Program-made: the position numbers and the translations under genes | NCBI GenBank assembly: GCA_039184055.1 | Contig: JBCDBH010000146.1 | Location: 1-13,681, forward strand | Length of the DNA stretch: 13,681 nucleotides | Source of the DNA: JBCDBH01 sp039184055 | GTDB taxonomy: Bacteria > Acidobacteriota > Thermoanaerobaculia > Multivoradales > J023 | Reading direction: 5' to 3' | In this document: one piece after another, positions 6,048 through 12,413 of the stretch | How positions within the stretch are numbered: the stretch's first letter is position 1 | How the letters are laid out: each line of letters starts with the position of its first letter | Notes under the pieces: generated by a model | Database searches by the model: none | The model's input: the letters and a program-made list of their open reading frames with translations, nothing else | What the model was told of the DNA's origin: nothing

Positions 6048-7178
6048 TCAGGATGATCGTGAGTCGGAAGCGACCGCGCGACCTTCGCCGATTTTGACCA
6101 GCTTGCGAAACGGCCGATACAGCGCATCGCGTCGCTGATCGCACGTCGCACAGGTGCCGATCGGCTGGCCACACTGCAGCCCTTCGCGGATCGCGTTCAG
6201 GCCACCGCTCGTATCGAGACCGGCGAGACTCGCCTCGGGAAACATGCCGAGTGGCTCGCGATCCCAGAAAATACAGGGCGACACCGCGCCGTTGGGCCGC
6301 ACGACCCAATTGGCGCCGGGATAGCCACAGCCGTTGAGCCGTTCCCGCCAGGCATAGAGACGATGCTCGATGCGATCGAGACCGGCGCGCCGACGCCACA
6401 GGCGACGCTGAATCTTGGCGAGCACGGAGCGTTTGCCGGTTGGCTCGAACTCGGGAAAGGTGTGGAGCTTGATGCCACGACGCACGGCGTCTTCGGCCAC
6501 GGCGCGAAGCTCGGAGCGCAGCGACTCCGGATCCTCACCGGTAAGCAGCTCGGGACGGTTGTCGACGCCGGCGGTCTCGGCGACGAAGCGCACGTCGAGA
6601 TCGTGCACGCCCTCACGCTCGGCAAATGCCGGCAGGTTGCGCAAATCCTCGCGATTCGACTTCATCCAGGTGTAGATCAGCCGCATCCGCGTGCGGTTCT
6701 TCGGGTGACGCGCGCGTACAGTGCGCAAAAGCTCGAGACGTTGGAGCAGACGGTCGAATTTGCCGCCGATGCGAATCCTCTCGTACGTCTCCTGATCGGT
6801 ACCGTCCATCGATACCGCGACGGTCCGTACGCCAGCATCGACGATCGCCTCGGCCTTGGTTTCGGTCAGCGCCAGGAGGTTGGTCGGAAACCAGATGTCG
6901 GGCACCTTGTAGCGCCCGGCGATGGTGATCAGGTCGGCGAACTTGGGATGGATCATCGGCTCGGCGGCACACGCCATGGCCACGCGCCAGGCGCGCGGAA
7001 AGAGCTCGGCGGCGACGCGTTCGAAGACTTCGACCGGCATCATGCCGTTCTTCGACAACGAGGCATCGAACGGCGCGAAACGCAACCGATCGGTGCCCGC
7101 GAAGTAGCACATCACGCACTTGAGGTTGCAGCGCTCGGTGACGTCGAGCACCACATCATGGGGTCGGCGACGCAACAT
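6048..7178 (-). CDS. Radical SAM enzyme with SPASM-like C-terminal cysteines
   Basis: A 376-residue protein. The N-terminus starts straight into the radical SAM core: LDVTERCNLKCVMC holds C17, C21 and C24 (CxxxCxxC) that ligate the SAM-binding 4Fe-4S cluster. CAAEPMIHP (70-78) is the counterpart of the GGEP motif, and AVSMDGTDQETYERIR (121-136) is typical of the SPASM/MoaA-like group. The C-terminal part has C284-x12-G-x4-C302 and then C336, C343 and C346 (C-x6-C-x2-C), an auxiliary-cluster pattern with fewer cysteines than a full SPASM domain. The substrate is unknown. No small precursor peptide gene is visible beside it, and the neighbours (tolC-like gene, glycosyltransferase) do not fix a pathway. 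The ATG lies right behind a -10 box with no ribosome site, so the message may be leaderless. Confidence 0.87.
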   Translation of the reverse strand: MLRRRPHDVVLDVTERCNLKCVMCYFAGTDRLRFAPFDASLSKNGMMPVEVFERVAAELFPRAWRVAMACAAEPMIHPKFADLITIAGRYKVPDIWFPTNLLALTETKAEAIVDAGVRTVAVSMDGTDQETYERIRIGGKFDRLLQRLELLRTVRARHPKNRTRMRLIYTWMKSNREDLRNLPAFAEREGVHDLDVRFVAETAGVDNRPELLTGEDPESLRSELRAVAEDAVRRGIKLHTFPEFEPTGKRSVLAKIQRRLWRRRAGLDRIEHRLYAWRERLNGCGYPGANWVVRPNGAVSPCIFWDREPLGMFPEASLAGLDTSGGLNAIREGLQCGQPIGTCATCDQRRDALYRPFRKLVKIGEGRAVASDSRSS

Positions 7179-7186
7179 AGTCAGCG

Positions 7187-7192
7187 AGTATA
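7187..7192 (-). promoter_or_regulatory. Probable -10 box of the radical SAM gene
   Basis: TATACT (five of six consensus bases) on the minus strand ends only 8 nt before the ATG at 7178. Transcription would begin near 7178-7181, at or just before the start codon. No -35 is recognised. Confidence 0.45.
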
Positions 7193-7213
7193 GCGGTGTC
7201 GCATGAAACGCGA

Positions 7214-7245
7214 CGAGCCCGTTGCGCGGTAACGCAACGGGCTCG
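7214..7245 (-). terminator. Strong hairpin after the tolC-like gene
   Basis: A perfect 13-bp inverted repeat CGAGCCCGTTGCG/CGCAACGGGCTCG with a six-base loop, about 30 nt after the tolC stop. The following tract (TCGCGTTTC) is only weakly T-rich. It most likely ends the tolC transcript and insulates the radical SAM gene. Confidence 0.7.
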
Positions 7246-7275
7246 CTGGCAAGAGAGCTTCAGCGATCGATCCGC

Positions 7276-8997
7276 TCAGCGAATCGGCCACATCTCCAGG
7301 TCTTCGAAGTAGAGCAGGTCGAGACTGTCGTGATCGAGCTCGACCGCCAACGCCTCGAGGTCGTCGAAGCCGACCGTCTCACCCGTGGCCGCCGATTCGA
7401 GGGTGACACCGTAGGTTTCGAGCAGCTGCCCGGTGGCCTCGAGGAACGCGGTCAGCGCCTTGCGATAACCGATCACCGCGCTGACCTCGCGGCTCCGCGC
7501 CTGCGCCAAGTCTTCTTGGATTTCCAAGACGCGGAAACTGGTCGACAGACCGTTCTCGTAGCGCTTCTGCTCGGCTTCGAGGTTGCGTCGTTCGAGCTCG
7601 CTCGACACACCCGCCGACTCGATGCGTTTGGCCTGCGTTTCGACCGAACGCGCCGCCTGACGGACATCGATGAGGATTTGGCGACGCAGCTGCTCGAGCG
7701 TGACCTGACCCTGCTCGACGGCGATGTCGGCACGGACCGAGCGGGCGCGCGCCTCACGATTCTGGAGCGGATACGACAGGGTGAGCTGCAGGCTCCAATT
7801 GTCGAACTCGGCGTCGGTCACCTGCTCCACCGCGTCACCGAAGCCACCCTCGGCGATCACGTTACCGGTCGACGGATCACGCAGATCACCACCGACACCG
7901 CTCAAGCCGTAGACCGCTTCGAGCTCGAGACTCGGCTTCTGGAGCTCCTCGAAGAAACGCGCGTCGACCTCGAGGGTCTCGTTGACCAATTGCTGCCGCC
8001 GCAGGTCGGCGCGTTCGGCGTAGGCCGTGGCGAGAGCCTTGCCGAGATCGATCTCGACAAATTCGATTTCCGGCTCGGTGGCCGGACGAATCGGCACCAT
8101 CCACAGCTCACCGGGTGGCAGGTTGATCAGCTGACGCAGGGTGTCGGCGTTGTCTTCCACCAAGGCCGCCTGGGCGATGATGTCTTCTTCACGCGCCGCG
8201 ACACCGGCTTCACTCTGCACCAGGTCGAGCGGTGGCAACGTGCCGACCTCGACCTGGATCCGGTTCATCTCGTGGAGCTCTTCGGCGAGCTCGAGACTCT
8301 CCTGGGCCACCGCGAGCTGCTCGCGGGCTTCGACGAGATTCCAGTAGGTGTCGGACACCTGACGGATGACCGACGCCACCTGAAGCTCGAAATCCTCCAG
8401 GCTCACCGCGCCGTTGATCCGCGCCAACAGGATGTTGCGATCGGTGGCCAGCTTGCCAAAACCGCGCAGCAAAGGCTGGGTGTACCGCAGCTCGGCGCCG
8501 GCATTGAAGGTCGGGTTGATGAAGGTGTTGAGATCGTTGCTTTCGAACTCACTACCCGAGAATTGGACTCGCGCCGTACCGCCCCAAGGGGTGAGCTGCG
8601 ACAGGCTGAATTGGAATTGGGTGAGATCTCGCGTCTCGGGACCGCTGGTCGCGGTCAGCGCCGAGGTGACCGGCGATGTCGAGCTGCTCGTGCTCAGCAG
8701 GCCACCGAAATTGAGATCATAGATCCCGAGATTCTGCAACGCGTTGAGCAGCGAGCTGTTGCGATCGTAACGCTCGATCACCAAACCGAGATTGCGCTCG
8801 AGCGCCATCTCGATGAGCTGGTCGAGGCGCAGGTCGACGGCTTCGGCCGACGCCTCGAAAGGAGCCTCGAGATCGAGTCGTTCGACCGTCGTGGTGACGG
8901 TGCGGGGCTCACCGGCCGCGGGCAGGGCGATGAGCAAACAAAGCGAAACGAGCAACGCCGTCCAACGATATCCGGCGTGCGAAAAAGGCTTGGTCAT
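7276..8997 (-). CDS. TolC-family outer-membrane efflux/secretion protein
   Basis: A 573-residue protein of the outer-membrane efflux (OEP) type: trimeric beta-barrel plus alpha-helical tunnel through which type I secretion systems and tripartite pumps export substrates. The N-terminus has a signal peptide (hydrophobic 13-26, ALPAAG before the likely cut near 28-30). C20 is not in a lipobox, so it is not a lipoprotein. The mature part shows the OEP duplication with long coiled-coil helices, the phrase RYTQPLLRGFG (171-181) common in this family, and LDLVQSEAGVAAREEDII in the middle. GAGGAG stands 7 nt before the ATG. No membrane-fusion protein, RND pump or ABC exporter is adjacent within the window, so its partner is encoded elsewhere. 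It reads divergently from the secreted repeat-protein gene. Confidence 0.93.
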   Translation of the reverse strand: MTKPFSHAGYRWTALLVSLCLLIALPAAGEPRTVTTTVERLDLEAPFEASAEAVDLRLDQLIEMALERNLGLVIERYDRNSSLLNALQNLGIYDLNFGGLLSTSSSTSPVTSALTATSGPETRDLTQFQFSLSQLTPWGGTARVQFSGSEFESNDLNTFINPTFNAGAELRYTQPLLRGFGKLATDRNILLARINGAVSLEDFELQVASVIRQVSDTYWNLVEAREQLAVAQESLELAEELHEMNRIQVEVGTLPPLDLVQSEAGVAAREEDIIAQAALVEDNADTLRQLINLPPGELWMVPIRPATEPEIEFVEIDLGKALATAYAERADLRRQQLVNETLEVDARFFEELQKPSLELEAVYGLSGVGGDLRDPSTGNVIAEGGFGDAVEQVTDAEFDNWSLQLTLSYPLQNREARARSVRADIAVEQGQVTLEQLRRQILIDVRQAARSVETQAKRIESAGVSSELERRNLEAEQKRYENGLSTSFRVLEIQEDLAQARSREVSAVIGYRKALTAFLEATGQLLETYGVTLESAATGETVGFDDLEALAVELDHDSLDLLYFEDLEMWPIR

Positions 8998-9265
8998 ATC
9001 GGAGCTCCTCGTTCTCCTCGTGCCCGGCGGGAGCGGGCACGTTGATTCGGCTTCTTGGGACCGGACATCGCCGGCTCCGTTCCACCTACGTCTCTTCGAG
9101 CAAAAAGTTACATCGTAAGCAGGCGCGCGTCGAGCCTGAAATGACCAACGCAGTTGTCGAAAGGCCAGACACGACGATAGGCCTGGAAGGATATAGTTTT
9201 CTTCTCATGTTTGCGCGGCCGTCGTCGCTGACGGGCTTCGCGCGTTGATTTTCAAGAGGTGCATC
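8998..9265. other. Divergent intergenic region between tolC-like gene and secreted repeat-protein gene
   Basis: A 268-bp AT-richer spacer that must hold both promoters. On the plus strand TATAGT (9192-9197) is a fair -10 about 68 nt before the repeat-protein start, without a clear -35. On the minus strand TACGAT inside the small inverted repeat TTAC-ATC-GTAA (9108-9118) is a weak -10 candidate for tolC. I see no gene here. Confidence 0.4.
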
Positions 9266-10570
9266 ATGAACTCTGTCTTCCAGACTCGTCCTGGGCGCGT
9301 GCCGCGCCCGTGTCATCACCCTACGTTCCCGACCTGGATTCTGTTCGTCATGTGGTTGGCGGCCGGCGTCGCGATCGCCACGCCACCTGAACCGAACGGT
9401 GGCGAGATCGCGATCAACACAACCAGCGCGGGCGCTCAGCTTTTCCCCACCGTCGCGATGGGGACCGATGGCAGTTTCGTCGCCGCATGGACCCGCTTTC
9501 CGCCGAATGCCAACGTCTTCGCGCGACGTTTCGCCGCCGACGGCACGCCGCTCACCGGGGATCTCGCCGTCCCGAACGTGACCACCGGCAATCAAGATGA
9601 TGCCTCGGTGAGCATCTTCGCCAATGGCGACTTTGTCATCGTCTGGGACGATGACAATCGCGACGGCGATCAGCGTGGCATTTATGGCCGAATCTTCGCC
9701 GCCGACGGCACCCCCATGGGCGATGACTTCCCGATCAACGCCACCTCGCTCGGCGATCAAAACGACGCCGTGGTCGCGGTGCTCTCGAACGATGATTTCG
9801 TCGTCGCCTGGGAAACACCCGATCTTTCCGGGCTCGGAATCGTGGCTCGTCTTTTCGATCGCGATGGTATGCCGATCGGCGATGAAATCGCCGTCAACAC
9901 ATTCCTCACTGGCGACCAGGAAGATGTCGCGGTGGCGGCCGACGGGTCCGGTGGATTCGTCCTCGCTTGGGAGAGCTTCCAGGTCGACGGCAGTCAAGAT
10001 GGCGTGGTGGCGCGCCGCTTCGATCAGGCGGGCGGACCGCTGACCGGCGAAATCGCCGTCAACACGACGACCGCTGGCTCCCAGGACGGTCCGACGATCA
10101 CCAGCGCCACGAATGGTGATTTCGTCGTCGCGTGGGAAACCGGTGGCGACGATGTCGAGGATGTCCGCGCACGCTTCTTCTCCGCCGACGGTACGCCGAC
10201 GAGCGACGAGCTGAACGTCAACTCCACCACCAGCGGCAGTCAAGAAGACGCCTGGGTCACGCTCGATCCGAGCGGTGGCGCCATCGTGGTGTGGGAAAGC
10301 TCGGGTCAAGATGGGGATGGCGACGGCGTCTATCTGCGTCGATTCACCCCGTCAGGCGCCGATGGCGATGAGGTCCAGGTCAATGTCACCACCGCCGGTA
10401 ATCAGGAGACGCCGGTGATCGGTACCGACGGAAGCGGGCGATACGTGATCGTCTGGGAAGATCTGACACCCGCGGACGCCGAAGTCAGCGGGCGCCTCTT
10501 CGACAGCTGGCTCTTCGCCGACGGCTTCGAGTCCGGTGACACATCAGGCTGGTCGTCCACCGTGCCCTGA
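9266..10570 (+). CDS. Secreted seven-repeat protein, probable seven-bladed beta-propeller with C-terminal tag
   Basis: A 434-residue exported protein. The signal peptide has a long basic n-region and hydrophobic core WILFVMWLAAGVAIA, with likely cleavage after A38. Residues 46 to about 412 are seven repeats of 52-55 residues with the pattern GDEIAVNTTTAGSQ..., then a strand like GDFVVAWES, then DG..GVxARRFDADGTPLTG. The last 19 residues (LFADGFESGDTSGWSSTVP) are not a repeat and look like a conserved C-terminal tag. Asp/Gly-rich turns (DDNRDGDQRG, SGQDGDGDG) could bind calcium. There is no catalytic motif. The ATG at 9266 is chosen because AAGAGGT lies about 6 nt upstream; an in-frame ATG at 9245 precedes it and has no such site. 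The function is unknown; extracellular or surface binding is an inference. Confidence 0.85.
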   Translation: MNSVFQTRPGRVPRPCHHPTFPTWILFVMWLAAGVAIATPPEPNGGEIAINTTSAGAQLFPTVAMGTDGSFVAAWTRFPPNANVFARRFAADGTPLTGDLAVPNVTTGNQDDASVSIFANGDFVIVWDDDNRDGDQRGIYGRIFAADGTPMGDDFPINATSLGDQNDAVVAVLSNDDFVVAWETPDLSGLGIVARLFDRDGMPIGDEIAVNTFLTGDQEDVAVAADGSGGFVLAWESFQVDGSQDGVVARRFDQAGGPLTGEIAVNTTTAGSQDGPTITSATNGDFVVAWETGGDDVEDVRARFFSADGTPTSDELNVNSTTSGSQEDAWVTLDPSGGAIVVWESSGQDGDGDGVYLRRFTPSGADGDEVQVNVTTAGNQETPVIGTDGSGRYVIVWEDLTPADAEVSGRLFDSWLFADGFESGDTSGWSSTVP

Positions 10571-10585
10571 TCTGTACCGTGCCCA

Positions 10586-10599
10586 GACCCTGTAGGGTC
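10586..10599. terminator. Short hairpin between convergent genes
   Basis: GACCC-TGTA-GGGTC, a 5-bp stem with a 4-base loop, in the 37-bp gap between two convergent genes. It has no T-run on either side and is weak; it may act as a bidirectional pause. Confidence 0.3.
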
Positions 10600-10607
10600 G
10601 CCAGCGA

Positions 10608-12380
10608 TCACCGATCGTGTCGGCCGTCACCGGGTTCGATCCGCGGGACCGCGGCGAGCAGGGCCGCCGAGTGCGGATGCGCGGGGGCGCGGAAGAAATC
10701 GCTCGTCGACTCGAGCTCGACGATCCGTCCGTCATACATCACCGCGACGCGATCGGCGATCTGCTCGACCACCGCGAGATCGTGACTGATCACGATCATC
10801 GTCAAACCGAGCTTGGCGCGGAGCCTGGCGAGTAGATCGAGGACACGCGCTTGCACCGACACATCGATCGCTGAAACCGGTTCGTCGAGCACCAGCAGCT
10901 TCGGTTCGGTGGCTAGGGCACGGGCGATGCCGACCCGCTGGCGTTGACCACCCGAGAGTTGATGCGGAAAACGGTCGGCGAGACTCGCCGGCATGTCGAC
11001 CAGCTCGAGCAGCTCGGCGACCCTTGCCGGCCTGTCTTCCGCATCGAGTCGGCGGTGGATCCGAAGCGGTTCGGCGATCTGCGCGCCGATTCGCCAGCGT
11101 GGATCGAGCGCGCCCGCGGTCGCCTGGAACACCATCTGCACATCGGCCCGTCGAGCCCGGAGCTCGGCGGGCGGTAGCGCCAGCCAGTCTTCACCGTCGA
11201 TCTCGATCGATCCGGTGTCCGGCGTGTGAAGACGAAGCAGAGTCAAGGCCAGAGTCGTCTTGCCACTCCCCGACTCGCCGACCACGGCCAACGATTCGCC
11301 GGCGTGGACATCGAGATCGACATCACGGACCGCCCAGAGCTGACGACGGGTCCGCCAGCCTCGACGCCACCAAAAAGCCTTCGACACCGCCCGGGCGACG
11401 AGCAGCGGGCGGTGCATGCCGACTACCCCATCGGCCACCAGCGGTGTCTCGACGCGGCGCGTGTCGACGGGCTCGCGACGCGGGTGAGAAGCACTGTCCT
11501 CGGGAAGGGCACTCGATGCCGATACGACGCCGGGCGTGCCGACGGTGACGGTCTGACCGAGCGTCGGACGCGCCGCCAAGAGCGCGCGCGAATAAGGGTG
11601 CCTCGGCTCGACGAAAAAAGTCTCGACGTCGGCCGACTCGACGATCTTGCCGGCATGCATCACCATCACCCGATCGGCGATCTCGGCCACGACTCCGAAA
11701 TCGTGGGAGATCAAGAGCACCGCGAGACCGAGGTCGCGTCGTAAATCAGCGAGCAGATCGAGAATCTGCGCTTGCACCGTGACGTCGAGCGCGGTGGTCG
11801 GCTCATCGGCGATCAAGAGCTCGGGTCGTGCCGCCAGGGCGAGCGCGATCACCGCCCGCTGTTGCTGCCCACCCGACAATTGATGCGCGTAGGCTCGCAT
11901 TCGTGAGACCGCATCGGGCATCGCCACGCGCTCGAGCAACGCCACCGCTTCGGCGCGTGCCGCCGCGCCGCGCAGTCCCCGGTGTACCGCTAGCACTTCG
12001 AGAAGCTGACTCCCGATCGTGATCACCGGGTTGAGCGCGCTCCCGGGCTCTTGAAAGATCATCCCGACCCGACGTCCACGGATCGCGGCGTGGTCGCGAA
12101 CGTCTTCACCGTCGAACCGCCAGCGCCCCCCGGTGACGGCGCCCGTCGGTAGCAGCCCGAGCAAGGCGAGCGCGGTCATCGTCTTGCCACAGCCCGACTC
12201 GCCGACCAACGCCACCACCTCGCGCCGTTTCTGACGCCACGACACGTCTCGCACCACCGGCACACGCTCCGCGCCCAGCCATACCGACAGCGCGTCGACC
12301 GCCACCAGGGGTGGGTTCGCGTCCGTTCGGGCCTCGTTGTCCTCGTCGACCCAGTTGTCGTGCTCGGTCTCTCGCGTCAT
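10608..12380 (-). CDS. Fused double ABC-transporter ATPase of the oligopeptide/nickel (Dpp/Opp) type
   Basis: A 590-residue protein made of two complete ATPase domains, as in YejF or GsiA, equal to DppD and DppF fused. Domain 1: Walker A GESGCGKT (60-67), Q-loop FQEP (109-112), signature LSGGQ (168-172), Walker B LLIADEP (188-194), H-loop SHD (225-227). Domain 2: Walker A GESGSGKT (368-375), Q-loop FQAT (418-421) where FQDP is usual, signature LSGGQ (475-479), Walker B LLVLDEP (495-501), SHD (532-534). Both end in the oligo_HPY stretch (HPYSRALLAA, HPHSAALLAA) that defines this importer subfamily. A 50-residue variable linker joins them. Such proteins power import of peptides or nickel with two permeases and a binding protein, but none is within view. 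No ribosome site precedes the ATG. The acidic first 22 residues precede the ABC fold and may be a start artefact. Confidence 0.93.
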   Translation of the reverse strand: MTRETEHDNWVDEDNEARTDANPPLVAVDALSVWLGAERVPVVRDVSWRQKRREVVALVGESGCGKTMTALALLGLLPTGAVTGGRWRFDGEDVRDHAAIRGRRVGMIFQEPGSALNPVITIGSQLLEVLAVHRGLRGAAARAEAVALLERVAMPDAVSRMRAYAHQLSGGQQQRAVIALALAARPELLIADEPTTALDVTVQAQILDLLADLRRDLGLAVLLISHDFGVVAEIADRVMVMHAGKIVESADVETFFVEPRHPYSRALLAARPTLGQTVTVGTPGVVSASSALPEDSASHPRREPVDTRRVETPLVADGVVGMHRPLLVARAVSKAFWWRRGWRTRRQLWAVRDVDLDVHAGESLAVVGESGSGKTTLALTLLRLHTPDTGSIEIDGEDWLALPPAELRARRADVQMVFQATAGALDPRWRIGAQIAEPLRIHRRLDAEDRPARVAELLELVDMPASLADRFPHQLSGGQRQRVGIARALATEPKLLVLDEPVSAIDVSVQARVLDLLARLRAKLGLTMIVISHDLAVVEQIADRVAVMYDGRIVELESTSDFFRAPAHPHSAALLAAVPRIEPGDGRHDR

Positions 12381-12413
12381 GGCCGACTCATGCTATATCT
12401 ATCGGATCGCATC
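12381..12413. promoter_or_regulatory. Compact divergent start region between ABC ATPase and unrecognised gene
   Basis: Only 33 bp separate the two start codons. The centre is an AT-rich patch (TGCTATATCTATCGGA, 12391-12406) that offers -10-like hexamers in both directions (TATATC on plus, TATAGC on minus). Neither side has a clear Shine-Dalgarno; GGA at 12404-12406 is 7 nt before the plus-strand ATG. Confidence 0.45.

Noticed and set aside
6024..6054. TGATCA repeats between the two convergent genes as a terminator or site
   Set aside because: The two copies are short palindromes expected from the general GATC richness; no stem with a T-run forms.
6363..7193. Plus-strand frame of 276 residues opposite the radical SAM gene
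   Set aside because: The minus strand has the CxxxCxxC and auxiliary cysteines; the plus frame shows no motif.
7222..9045. Plus-strand frame of 607 residues opposite the tolC-like gene
   Set aside because: The minus strand has a signal peptide, OEP motifs and a ribosome site. The plus frame is a low-information antisense product of biased codon use.
9086..10309. Minus-strand frame of 407 residues opposite the secreted repeat protein
   Set aside because: Its apparent repeats are the antisense image of the propeller repeats; no start signal or secretion signal is present.
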